Shown: positions 1-6,639 of the stretch, in pieces
Position numbering within the stretch: position 1 is the stretch's first letter
How the letters are laid out: every line of letters starts with the position of its first letter
Assembly (NCBI GenBank): GCA_030432815.1
Contig: JAUILB010000081.1
Span: forward strand, 1 to 10,578
DNA from: Alphaproteobacteria bacterium
Lineage (GTDB): Bacteria; Pseudomonadota; Alphaproteobacteria; Sphingomonadales; Emcibacteraceae
Length of the DNA: 10,578 bases
Direction: 5' to 3'
Notes under the pieces: generated by a model
What the model saw: the letters and a program-made list of their open reading frames with translations, nothing else
Told to the model about the DNA's origin: nothing
Database searches by the model: none
Position numbers and translations under genes: made by a program

Positions 1-1060
1 GCTTCCGGGATACCGTCATGTAAGCATTGATGATGTTCGCTCACAATTTGAACAGGACTGGGGGGTGGAACTTGATCCGGAACCGGGTTACCGTATTCCA
101 AACATGTTTGATGCGGCAGTCGCGGGTGATTATAAAGCGATGTATATTCAGGGTGAAGATGTGGCACAGTCTGACCCTAACACACATCATGTGGAAGCCG
201 CCCTTCGTGCGCTTGACTGTCTTATTGTACAGGATCTGTTTCTTAACGAAACCGCACGCTTTGCCCATGTATTCCTGCCGGGAACATCGTTTCTGGAAAA
301 AGATGGCACCTTCACAAACGCTGAGAGGCGGATCAGCCTTGTACGCAAGGTAATGGAGCCGGTCACAGGTATGGATGAATGGGAAATCGCCTGCCGCATT
401 GCACGGGCAATGGGTTATGACATGAGCTATTCGCATCCGTCAGAAATTATGGATGAAATTGCACGTCTTACCCCCACATTTGCAGGTGTCAGTTTCGATC
501 TGATTAATAAAAAAGGATCCGTGCAGTGGCCCTGCAATGACAAAGCACCTGAAGGAACACCGATAATGCATATTGGCGGTTTCGTACGTGGAAAAGGCAA
601 CTTTATCCTGACTGAATATATACCGACGACGGAACGAACAAGCCGCAAATTTCCGCTGATCCTGACGACGGGACGCATTTTAAGCCAATATAATGTTGGG
701 GCACAAACCCGGCGGACGAAAAACAACATCTGGCATGACAGGGATATACTTGATATTCATCCACATGATGCTGAACAAAGGGGGATTGTTGATGGAGATA
801 TGGTGATGATTCAAAGCCGAATGGGTGAAACCGTTCTTGAAGCCCGCATCACCGAAAATATGCAGCCGGGCGTGGTTTATACAACATTTCATATGCCGGA
901 ATCAGGTGCCAATGTGGTAACTACGGATAACAGTGACTGGGCGACATCTTGCCCTGAATATAAGGTCACAGCCGTACAGGTTAGACAAACAAATAAAAAG
1001 TCTGACTGGCAGGAAGAATTTGACCATTTTTCCGAAAGCACCCGTCATATTGCGGAATAA
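1..1060 (+). CDS. fdsA: Formate dehydrogenase alpha subunit, molybdopterin-binding, C-terminal part (5' end outside window)
   Basis: Catalytic subunit of a soluble NAD-dependent formate dehydrogenase, which oxidises formate to CO2 at a bis-MGD molybdenum centre. The reading frame is open from base 2, so the GTG at 65 is internal and about 353 C-terminal codons of a roughly 900-residue family are present. Visible family blocks include YIQGEDVAQSDPN, the LPGTSFLEKDGTFTNAERR segment of the molybdopterin oxidoreductase domain, and a C-terminal dinucleotide-binding domain with LTTGRILSQYNVGAQTRR, the IHPHDAEQRGIVDGD block, GVVYTTFHMPE and SDWATSCPEYKVTAVQV. The Fe-S and active-site Cys/Sec regions lie upstream, outside the window. 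The stop TAA at 1058-1060 is immediately followed by the next gene, a transporter, and not by the small delta subunit (fdsD) often found there. Family assignment is strong. The exact subtype (FdsA versus FdhF-like) is inferred from the C-terminal motifs. Confidence 0.93.
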   Translation, partial: LPGYRHVSIDDVRSQFEQDWGVELDPEPGYRIPNMFDAAVAGDYKAMYIQGEDVAQSDPNTHHVEAALRALDCLIVQDLFLNETARFAHVFLPGTSFLEKDGTFTNAERRISLVRKVMEPVTGMDEWEIACRIARAMGYDMSYSHPSEIMDEIARLTPTFAGVSFDLINKKGSVQWPCNDKAPEGTPIMHIGGFVRGKGNFILTEYIPTTERTSRKFPLILTTGRILSQYNVGAQTRRTKNNIWHDRDILDIHPHDAEQRGIVDGDMVMIQSRMGETVLEARITENMQPGVVYTTFHMPESGANVVTTDNSDWATSCPEYKVTAVQVRQTNKKSDWQEEFDHFSESTRHIAE

Positions 1061-1930
1061 TTGACGTTGGAATTCTACATTATAGAAGCCATGCTCGGTG
1101 CCTTTATGTTTGGTATTGGCGGCATGCTATTCAAACTAAATGCACACGCACATGGGGATGACAATTATTTCTTTTTAGGATTATATACTGTTGGGGCCAT
1201 ATGCTTCCTAATTGATGGATATGAAGAACTCGGCAATTTCGGGGGTATGGCCTACTATATTATGGCTGCAATTGTCGGCCTTGGTTCAGCAGGGGGGAAT
1301 TATACTTTTTCACAGGGCATGCGCCTTGGTCCGGCGGGGCTGACATCTGCCTTTGCAAAAGCCAATATTGTCATTGTTATTTTAATTTCATCACTTTATT
1401 ACGGAGAAATCATCTCGCTTTCAGAAGGACTGGGAATATTGTTCTTCTTTGCGGCTATGGTGGTGGTCAATATAAAGGTGGGCGGCAGCACCAAAGAAAC
1501 CAGCGGCAAATGGTTTTTCATCCTGCTTGCCTGCATTTTGCTTCTGGCCTTTCGAAATGGCGGTCTTAAAGTGGCAAATGAAATGGCACTTTCCGGTGTG
1601 CTTGTGATTGCATTTGCCTATATTTACTGTGCGATTTATTTTGCAGCGATTTTGATCAAAAAGGGCGGTCAGTCAAAAGCGCCAAAAGAAACGCGAAAAA
1701 AATCCCTTATTTACGGCTCGTCATGCGGTTTTGTGTCATTTGGCGGGTTATATTTTTACGTAACTGCGTTAAAAACCGGCCCGGGCGGGGTTGTTGTTAC
1801 GATATTTTCTCTGGATATGTTTTTTATTTTGATTATGTCCTATTTATTTTTTGGCGAACGGTTAAACCGAAATCAGAAGATAGGATTTGTCCTGTCAGCA
1901 ATGGGGCTCGCGCTCATTGGCTTAAAGTAA
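1061..1930 (+). CDS. EamA/DMT-superfamily membrane transporter, substrate unknown
   Basis: Inner-membrane protein of 289 residues with about ten predicted hydrophobic helices (roughly 5-25, 37-52, 64-85, 95-112, 121-139, 151-165, 177-199, 215-236, 240-264, 272-289), arranged as the two EamA repeats typical of drug/metabolite transporters. Each half ends its fourth helix with the same acidic turn: YYGE at 113-116 and FFGE at 263-266. The region at 140-150 and the Lys-rich 200-215 stretch look like cytoplasmic loops. The start is the TTG at 1061, directly abutting the formate dehydrogenase stop, which implies translational coupling. TTG 1067 and ATG 1091 are in-frame alternatives, the latter cutting into helix 1. 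The last 9 bp overlap ribA on the other strand. The substrate cannot be read from sequence. Its place after a formate dehydrogenase gene suggests a link to C1 metabolism. DMT-family riboflavin importers (RibN) exist, but the neighbouring ribA is on the opposite strand, so that link is weak. Confidence 0.85.
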   Translation: MTLEFYIIEAMLGAFMFGIGGMLFKLNAHAHGDDNYFFLGLYTVGAICFLIDGYEELGNFGGMAYYIMAAIVGLGSAGGNYTFSQGMRLGPAGLTSAFAKANIVIVILISSLYYGEIISLSEGLGILFFFAAMVVVNIKVGGSTKETSGKWFFILLACILLLAFRNGGLKVANEMALSGVLVIAFAYIYCAIYFAAILIKKGGQSKAPKETRKKSLIYGSSCGFVSFGGLYFYVTALKTGPGGVVVTIFSLDMFFILIMSYLFFGERLNRNQKIGFVLSAMGLALIGLK

Positions 1931-3031
1931 ATGACCGGAACGTTTCTTTTTGGTCTTCAGATAAAAATCGTTATGGTTGTTTGAGGGAAATTTATGTTCG
2001 ACACGCTCCGATACGGTGATCCCGCAGTCCTGAAGCCCCTTAACTTTATCGGGATTATTGGTTAGTAGGCGAACGGTTTTATATCCCATTTTTTTGAGCA
2101 TTTGTGCGGCTGGTTCAAAAATACGTTCGTCTGCAAGAAACCCAAGCCGTTCATTTGCATCCACGGTATCAAAGCCCTGATCCTGAAGATGATAGGCGCG
2201 AAGTTTGTTTATAAGTCCTATTCCACGCCCTTCCTGTGCAAGATAAAGAAGGATGCCGCCGCCCTGCTCATTCATAAATTTTATCGCGCCGCGAAGCTGT
2301 TCACCGCAGTCACATTTAAGGGACCCCAATAAATCACCGGTAAAGCATTCTGAATGAATACGCGTAAGGACAGGCTCAGTTTGGGACGGGTTCCCAATGA
2401 GTATGGCGAAATGTTCGGTTCCGCCATCAGCCGGCCTAAAGGCGACGACGGTTGCATTTTCTGCGCCAGCCAACGGAACTTTGGCAGATGTTATTATATC
2501 CAATGATATGGCATCGTTAATGTCATATGAAAGTATGTCATCAGCCGAAACAGTTAAAATTTGATTGTCAGTAATATTGTCATCAGAGCTTCTTGAAAAT
2601 TCGACAATAACCGCCGCTGGAAGTAGTCTGGCAATTTTACACAGCTTAATGCTTGCTTCATGAAGTTCATTTGGCGCATCTTCGGCCACGTGAAACGGAC
2701 CCTGTAAAATATTCATAAGATCATCTGCTGGATCAGCCATTGCCGAAATAATGCCGCTGTTCATATGATCAGATAATTCAACCAGTGCCACGTTTCCCGA
2801 CCGTGGCGATATTTTTAATATATTTGCGCGGTTATAGGTTAAGGCGATCAAGGGCGGACTATCGGATGCGGATTTAAACTGGTCTAGGCGATTTTCAGTG
2901 ATAAGTTCCGCGGATGTTATTAAAAGTGAATTTTCACCATTCCCAATGATCACACTCGCGCCGCGACGGAGTTCCGCCGCCGCCCGCTCAACGGCGATAA
3001 GCTTTCGATTGATCACAGAATTGTTATCCAT
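1922..3031 (-). CDS. ribA: GTP cyclohydrolase II with degenerate RibB-like N-terminal domain
   Basis: First committed enzyme of riboflavin synthesis: it converts GTP to 2,5-diamino-6-ribosylamino-4-pyrimidinone 5'-phosphate, releasing formate and pyrophosphate. The catalytic half (about 190-369) has the zinc site as Cys229, Cys240 and Cys242 in RIHSECFTGDLLGSLKCDCG, then QEGRGIGL at 266-273, KLRAYHLQDQGFDTVDAN and the LLTNNPDKVKGL block near 322-333. The N-terminal 190 residues resemble 3,4-dihydroxy-2-butanone-4-phosphate synthase only in outline. Where RibB carries an acidic DDEDRENEGD-type metal/substrate loop, this protein reads IIGNGENSLLITSAE, so that activity is probably lost. Such inactive two-domain forms of about 360 residues are common in Alphaproteobacteria. 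No convincing Shine-Dalgarno precedes the ATG, but an upstream in-frame TAA leaves no better start. The leader is too short for an FMN riboswitch. Confidence 0.95.
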   Translation of the reverse strand: MDNNSVINRKLIAVERAAAELRRGASVIIGNGENSLLITSAELITENRLDQFKSASDSPPLIALTYNRANILKISPRSGNVALVELSDHMNSGIISAMADPADDLMNILQGPFHVAEDAPNELHEASIKLCKIARLLPAAVIVEFSRSSDDNITDNQILTVSADDILSYDINDAISLDIITSAKVPLAGAENATVVAFRPADGGTEHFAILIGNPSQTEPVLTRIHSECFTGDLLGSLKCDCGEQLRGAIKFMNEQGGGILLYLAQEGRGIGLINKLRAYHLQDQGFDTVDANERLGFLADERIFEPAAQMLKKMGYKTVRLLTNNPDKVKGLQDCGITVSERVEHKFPSNNHNDFYLKTKKKRSGHLL

Positions 3032-3055
3032 TGCGAGGTTAAACGCCTTTATTTA

Positions 3056-3085
3056 TTGTGATTATGGTTATACGACTTATATAAT
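3056..3085 (+). promoter_or_regulatory. Putative sigma70-type promoter of the response-regulator gene
   Basis: TTGTGA at 3056-3061 and a perfect TATAAT at 3080-3085 are separated by 18 bp and would start transcription near 3092, about 26 bp before the ATG at 3118. It overlaps the opposing ribA promoter candidate. This is motif matching only. Confidence 0.5.
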
Positions 3086-3095
3086 AGGAAGTTAA
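3067..3095 (-). promoter_or_regulatory. Putative promoter of ribA
   Basis: On the minus strand, TTAACT (complement of 3090-3095) is followed after 17 bp by TATAAC (complement of 3067-3072), giving a start near 3060 and a leader of about 30 nt. The two promoter candidates in this 86-bp gap face each other and share most of their bases. Confidence 0.4.
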
Positions 3096-3117
3096 GAATA
3101 TAAACAGAGAAAGAAGC

Positions 3118-3810
3118 ATGGCACATACATATAATATCCTGCTGGTTGATGACGATGATGACCTGAGGGAAAATCTCGCGCTACAACTTTCCTTTCACGA
3201 AGAATTTAAAACAGAGCAATGTAATAACGGTAAATCAGGTCTTGATGCGGTCAAGGATCATGACTTTGATCTGATCATTCTTGATGTCGGTTTGCCAGAT
3301 ATAGACGGACGTGAAGTATGTCGGATGATGCGAAAAACGGGCGTGAAAACACCTATTATCATGCTGACGGCGAATGCGTCAGAAGCAGATACTATTCTGG
3401 GGCTTGATGCCGGGGCGAATGATTACGTTACCAAACCTTTTAAATTTGGTATTCTGCTTGCCCGTATACGGGCACATTTACGTCAGCATCTGATAAGTGA
3501 GGATGCCAGCTATCCTATTGGTCATTATATCTTTAAACCGGGTGAAAAGATTCTGACAGACAGTGAAACTGATGAAAAAATCCGTCTTACTGAAAAAGAA
3601 ACGGCAATTCTGAAATTTCTTAAGCGAGCTGATGGAGCTACCATTTCCAGAGAAAAACTACTTAACGAAGTATGGGGGTATAATTCCAACGTTACGACGC
3701 ACACGCTTGAAACACATATTTACCGTCTTCGTCAAAAAATTGAAACTGACCCTTCAAAAGCCAAGATCATTATTACCGAAAGCGGCGGATATAGCATGGG
3801 AAATAGCTAG
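3118..3810 (+). CDS. OmpR/PhoB-family DNA-binding response regulator (no kinase in window)
   Basis: Two-component response regulator of 230 residues. The N-terminal receiver domain (about 5-120) has the acidic pocket Asp11-Asp13, the phospho-acceptor Asp56 in LIILDVGLPD, Thr84 in MLTAN, and Lys106 in the YVTKPF switch. The C-terminal winged helix (about 135-228) carries the OmpR-type block LTEKETAILKFL, the recognition region VWGYNSNVTTHTLETHIYRLRQKIE, and the ESGGY wing. All residues needed for phosphorylation are present, so it should work as a phosphorylation-controlled transcription factor. A purine-rich AGAGAAAGAAG precedes the ATG. No histidine kinase follows. Downstream, 32 bp away, is a pterin-synthase gene, and ribA is divergent, so a role in pterin/flavin gene control is possible but is inference from position only. 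The specific regulator identity is not recognised. Confidence 0.93.
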   Translation: MAHTYNILLVDDDDDLRENLALQLSFHEEFKTEQCNNGKSGLDAVKDHDFDLIILDVGLPDIDGREVCRMMRKTGVKTPIIMLTANASEADTILGLDAGANDYVTKPFKFGILLARIRAHLRQHLISEDASYPIGHYIFKPGEKILTDSETDEKIRLTEKETAILKFLKRADGATISREKLLNEVWGYNSNVTTHTLETHIYRLRQKIETDPSKAKIIITESGGYSMGNS

Positions 3811-3842
3811 ACTCTTATCCAATCCTGCTATATCAAGCGCAA

Positions 3843-4379
3843 ATGATGTTTGAGATTTGTTTTACAAGACGATATTCCATGAGCCACAGGCTGTTTAACC
3901 TTAAAAACAGCAAGTGTTTCGTACCGCACGGACATAATGAGTTTGTTAAAGTTCATTTGGTTAGTGACGGGGATGATGCACTTGATGGTATTTCAAACAT
4001 GACCAACAAATTTGAGACATTAAAGAAAACCTGGCATAACTGGATCGATAATGCGGTGGACCATAGTATGCAGATGACGGCTGCTGATCCCCTTCTTGAT
4101 TATTTTAAAGAAAAAGAACCGGAAAATCTGAAACATTTATTGATTACGCCGGGGGATCCAACCACTGAGGTGTTGGCGGCCTGTTTCTTTTCAAAAATCA
4201 ATGCGTTTTTACGTCATGAAAAGCTTTTGATGAAATGTGTTCGTCTTGAAATTGAAGAGACACCGACCAATACAGTGGTTTTTCATGGTGATCCGAAGAA
4301 AGCAATTTCGTGTGCGCAGTATGATGGCCCCGAAATTCCCTGGTGGGAACGTCCGGATATGTCGATAAACGATCTTTAG
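3843..4379 (+). CDS. 6-pyruvoyl-tetrahydropterin / 6-carboxytetrahydropterin synthase family protein (QueD-type motif)
   Basis: COG0720 family enzyme acting on 7,8-dihydroneopterin triphosphate. At 178 residues it is longer than E. coli QueD (about 120). The family residues are visible: His15 in YSMSHRL, then Cys25 and His29/His31 in CFVPHGH, which would give the three-His zinc site and the catalytic Cys, the Asp73-His74 pair in AVDHSM, and Glu109 in DPTTEVLA. The spacing CxxxHGH is that of QueD proteins, not the ExxHGH of folate-type PTPS-III. The extra length is an insertion around 77-103 and a C-terminal tail with WWERPD at 167-172. Two ATGs (3843, 3846) are possible starts, and neither has a clear Shine-Dalgarno. 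The pteridine-reductase-like gene 9 bp downstream suggests that the product may be a reduced pterin cofactor and not (or not only) the queuosine precursor. No queC, queE or queF is nearby. Confidence 0.82.
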   Translation: MMFEICFTRRYSMSHRLFNLKNSKCFVPHGHNEFVKVHLVSDGDDALDGISNMTNKFETLKKTWHNWIDNAVDHSMQMTAADPLLDYFKEKEPENLKHLLITPGDPTTEVLAACFFSKINAFLRHEKLLMKCVRLEIEETPTNTVVFHGDPKKAISCAQYDGPEIPWWERPDMSINDL

Positions 4380-4388
4380 GATGGTGCG

Positions 4389-5153
4389 ATGACGGAAGGT
4401 GTTCTTATTACAGCTGGGAATAAACGAATTGGCCGTGAAATTGCAATGACACTGAGCAGGGCCGGATATTATATATTTTTGCATCATCATGACAGCGAAG
4501 ATGAAGCGCTTAATACCTTGTCTGAATTAAGCGGTGCTGGTGAAGTTTGTCAATGCGACCTCGGTGCGTATGATGCTGTTGAAGAATTACTCCATCAAAT
4601 TAAAGCAGCGGATAAAAATTTACGCCATGTGGTAAATAATGCATCATTATTTTCCCGGGACAATGTAACCGATTTTTCGGAACATAGTTTTGCAGCGCAT
4701 ATGAACGTAAACCTGCGTGGCCCCATGCAACTTGCAAGGGGCCTTTATGATATGCTTAATAATGATCAGCGTGGTTCAGTTGTTAACATCCTGGATAGTA
4801 AGGTTTTTGCGCTTAATGCTGATTTTTCAAGTTATACAATCAGTAAATATGGCCTGTTTGGCGCAACAGAGATGATGGCGCAGGCGTTAAGTCCAAAACT
4901 TCGTGTGAATGGTGTTGCGCCGGGGCTCACAATGATATCAAAAACGCAATCACTTGAAAATTTTGAACTGGCGAGCCATCTGAATTTTACGGGCGCGCCG
5001 ATAAAAGAGCAGGATATTGCGGACACGGTTTTGCATCTTATGCGCGTTTCATCAATAAACGGTACTGTCATCCCGGTGGATGGCGGTCAGAAGATGATGA
5101 ATTTTACCAAAGATGTTGTTGATGTTGTGCAAGGGATTTTAAAGAAAGACTAA
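4389..5153 (+). CDS. Short-chain dehydrogenase of the pteridine reductase (PTR1/FolM) type
   Basis: Probable NADPH-dependent reductase of 254 residues with a classic SDR fold. The cofactor motif is TAGNKRIG (8-15), matching the TGxxxRxG of PTR1 and FolM more than the usual TGxxxGxG, and the LHHHDS stretch at 31-36 is where those enzymes contact the NADPH 2'-phosphate. NNAS is at 83-86. The active site reads Asp136 in NILDS, then Tyr149 and Lys153 in YTISK. PTR1 likewise has Asp where most SDRs have Ser. VAPG (176-179) and PVDGGQ (229-234) close the fold. The ATG at 4389 is preceded by AGGA overlapping the previous stop codon, so the gene is probably translated with the pterin synthase as an operon. 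A dihydromonapterin or dihydrobiopterin reductase role is inferred from motifs and neighbour. A generic SDR function is the alternative. Its stop overlaps that of exonuclease III on the other strand. Confidence 0.83.
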   Translation: MTEGVLITAGNKRIGREIAMTLSRAGYYIFLHHHDSEDEALNTLSELSGAGEVCQCDLGAYDAVEELLHQIKAADKNLRHVVNNASLFSRDNVTDFSEHSFAAHMNVNLRGPMQLARGLYDMLNNDQRGSVVNILDSKVFALNADFSSYTISKYGLFGATEMMAQALSPKLRVNGVAPGLTMISKTQSLENFELASHLNFTGAPIKEQDIADTVLHLMRVSSINGTVIPVDGGQKMMNFTKDVVDVVQGILKKD

Positions 5154-5947
5154 AACTCAATATCCACCATCACCGGTGCGTGATCAGAGGGTTTTTCCCA
5201 TCCACGCGCATCTTCAAGTACCGCCATCGATTTCATATTTTCTTTTAGTGATTGACTGCACCAAATATGGTCGAGCCGCCTGCCCTTGTCCGATGCGCGC
5301 CAATCGCGGGCACGGTATGACCACCAACTATAGAGCCTTTCAGGTTCCGGAACGAAATGACGCATGACATCAAACCAGTCGTTAGCTTCCTGAACGGATA
5401 ATAATGCTTCACACTCAACCGGGGTGTGACTTACGACATTGAGTAGCTGTTTGTGTGACCAGACATCGCTTTCGTAGGGTGCAATGTTAAGATCGCCGAC
5501 GATAATATGTTTATCGTTTACATGAAGGTTATGGGACCAGTCAGTCATTTCAGTTAGGAAATCAAGTTTATGGGCAAATTTGTCGTTAAGGGCCGGATCA
5601 GGAATATCACCACCCGCAGGTACATAGAAATTATGTAGTTTGATGCCGTTTTCAAATTCTGTTTCCACATGGCGCGCGTCCCCCTTGTCACACCAGTTTA
5701 TCCGTTCCTGCCGCGCGATAGGAATGCGGCTTAATGTGGCAACACCGTGGTAGCTTTTCTGACCGGCTACAGCGTGGTGTGTCAGACCATATTTATTAAA
5801 CACGTCGCCAGGAAACATATGATCCTGCACTTTTGTTTCCTGAAGACAAAGAATGTCAGGATTATATGTTTCAAGCAGCTGTTCAACTATATGGGTGCGC
5901 GCGCGAACGCTGTTGATATTCCATGTAATGAGTCTGATTTTTGACAT
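5150..5947 (-). CDS. xthA: Exodeoxyribonuclease III (AP endonuclease family)
   Basis: DNA-repair nuclease that cleaves at abasic sites and degrades 3' ends of duplex DNA, cytosolic, 265 residues, the normal family length. The catalytic set is intact and lines up with E. coli ExoIII: Asn10 in TWNINSVRAR, Glu37 in LQETK, Tyr108 in FYVPAG, Asp152 and Asn154 in GDLNIAP, Asp226 in RRLDHIW, and the terminal Asp255-His256 in KPSDHAPV. The ATG is preceded by a GGGA Shine-Dalgarno-like element in an 11-bp gap after the upstream acidic protein gene, so the two are likely cotranscribed. Its TAG stop at 5150-5152 overlaps the TAA of the convergent dehydrogenase, leaving no room for a terminator between them. 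Its position two genes downstream of lolA fits the ftsK-lolA-xthA order known in many Alphaproteobacteria. Confidence 0.96.
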   Translation of the reverse strand: MSKIRLITWNINSVRARTHIVEQLLETYNPDILCLQETKVQDHMFPGDVFNKYGLTHHAVAGQKSYHGVATLSRIPIARQERINWCDKGDARHVETEFENGIKLHNFYVPAGGDIPDPALNDKFAHKLDFLTEMTDWSHNLHVNDKHIIVGDLNIAPYESDVWSHKQLLNVVSHTPVECEALLSVQEANDWFDVMRHFVPEPERLYSWWSYRARDWRASDKGRRLDHIWCSQSLKENMKSMAVLEDARGWEKPSDHAPVMVDIEF

Positions 5948-5958
5948 TCTAAATCCCG

Positions 5959-6561
5959 TTAAAAAATATTAAGTGTTGTTCCCGCTATCCCCAATGGCCA
6001 ATGACCACTTTCATAAAGGCGGAATTTCAGGGCAAATGGATGCGTTTCTTCTTCGCCAGCCGCTATAACCAATGCTGCCTGATAACAACTTTGCACCGCC
6101 TGGCCGATGGCGGCTCTCAATATTTCCTCATCATCAATGCCCCATTTCATGGACGCGTTTTCAACCGCATCATTTATATGATCAGAAGCTTTGCTTGTGA
6201 TATTTGTCAGGGCGACTTCAAGGATATCTTCTTCGATGAATTCCAATGCGTCAGTAATTAGCGATGCTGCAAGTTGTTCTTCGGCTTCCCATGCCGGGCT
6301 ATTCAGATCATTTGTTTCAAGGCAGGAAACGGCATCTTCCCAGTCAGTAACTTCTGCGGGGAAGCTTTCCGGAAAACCAAGGCTGTCCAGATAATCACGT
6401 GCATGACATATCGTGTCATTGCTCATTGGTTCACCGATGTGGTGGAACCAATTGGTCGTACGGATGAGTTCAGCGAAACGTGCGACAGACACTAATGTAG
6501 GATATTCTTCTCCTACGTCAAAATCTTCATACTCATCAAATTCCATATCTTCATCATTCAT
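5959..6561 (-). CDS. Acidic protein of unknown function, upstream of xthA
   Basis: I do not recognise this 200-residue protein. It has no signal peptide, membrane segment, Cys-pair metal site or nucleotide-binding motif. The first 20 residues are strongly acidic (Asp/Glu-rich with three Tyr/Phe). Residues about 24-45 (SVARFAELIRTTNWFHHIG) and 95-170 look alpha-helical and amphipathic, and the C-terminal end (HPFALKFRLYESGHWPLGIA) looks like a short beta-containing module. The ATG at 6561 lacks an obvious Shine-Dalgarno. A second ATG lies five codons in. The frame is open throughout and an 11-bp gap to xthA indicates an operon, so it is very likely a real gene. Lying between lolA and xthA it may be a lineage-specific insertion into a conserved order. 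Any link to DNA repair would be by position only. Confidence 0.75.
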   Translation of the reverse strand: MNDEDMEFDEYEDFDVGEEYPTLVSVARFAELIRTTNWFHHIGEPMSNDTICHARDYLDSLGFPESFPAEVTDWEDAVSCLETNDLNSPAWEAEEQLAASLITDALEFIEEDILEVALTNITSKASDHINDAVENASMKWGIDDEEILRAAIGQAVQSCYQAALVIAAGEEETHPFALKFRLYESGHWPLGIAGTTLNIF

Positions 6562-6567
6562 AGATGC

Positions 6568-6596
6568 AAATTAGTCGCTCAGGGAGCTATCCACAA
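6568..6596 (-). promoter_or_regulatory. Weak putative promoter for the acidic protein - xthA operon
   Basis: On the minus strand TTGTGG (complement of 6591-6596) and TAATTT (complement of 6568-6573) are 17 bp apart. Both match consensus poorly. A promoter is expected here because the strong minus-strand terminator at 6611-6639 lies just upstream and isolates this operon from lolA. Confidence 0.25.
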
Positions 6597-6604
6597 GACA
6601 AATT

Positions 6605-6639
6605 AATAATAAAAAACCCGGTCAGAAACCTGACCGGGT
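6605..6639 (-). terminator. Strong intrinsic terminator, minus strand
   Basis: A perfect 10-bp stem, ACCCGGTCAG (6616-6625) and CTGACCGGGT (6630-6639), encloses the 4-nt loop at 6626-6629. Reading the minus strand, the stem runs straight into a T-tract (TTTTTTATTATT). On the plus strand no T-tract follows, so it is directional. It ends lolA read-through and/or the proposed small RNA. Confidence 0.9.

Noticed and set aside
41..436. Long open frames on the opposite strand of the formate dehydrogenase, ftsK and xthA genes
   Set aside because: Their translations are Cys/Arg/Phe-rich without any family motif and lie entirely opposite conserved genes. They are shadow frames.
65..1060. Formate dehydrogenase starting at GTG 65
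   Set aside because: The same frame is open to the window edge and encodes family-like sequence (LPGYR), so the gene is simply cut by the window.
1061..1930. Transporter as riboflavin importer RibN because ribA is adjacent
   Set aside because: ribA is convergent, not in the same operon. The transporter is coupled to formate dehydrogenase instead, and no RibN-specific motif could be verified.
3032..3117. FMN riboswitch upstream of ribA
   Set aside because: The leader is about 30 nt and lacks the RFN-element sequence. There is no room for the aptamer.
3811..3842. preQ1 riboswitch before the QueD-type gene
   Set aside because: The 32-bp gap shows no C-rich hairpin loop followed by an A-rich tail.
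6587..6595. CTATCCACA, eight of nine bases of a DnaA box
   Set aside because: It is a single isolated near-match with no cluster, no AT-rich unwinding element and no dnaA/dnaN context, so there is no support for an origin.
6616..6639. The perfect GC-rich stem as a plus-strand terminator
   Set aside because: No T-run follows on the plus strand and no plus-strand gene ends nearby. It works only for the minus strand.
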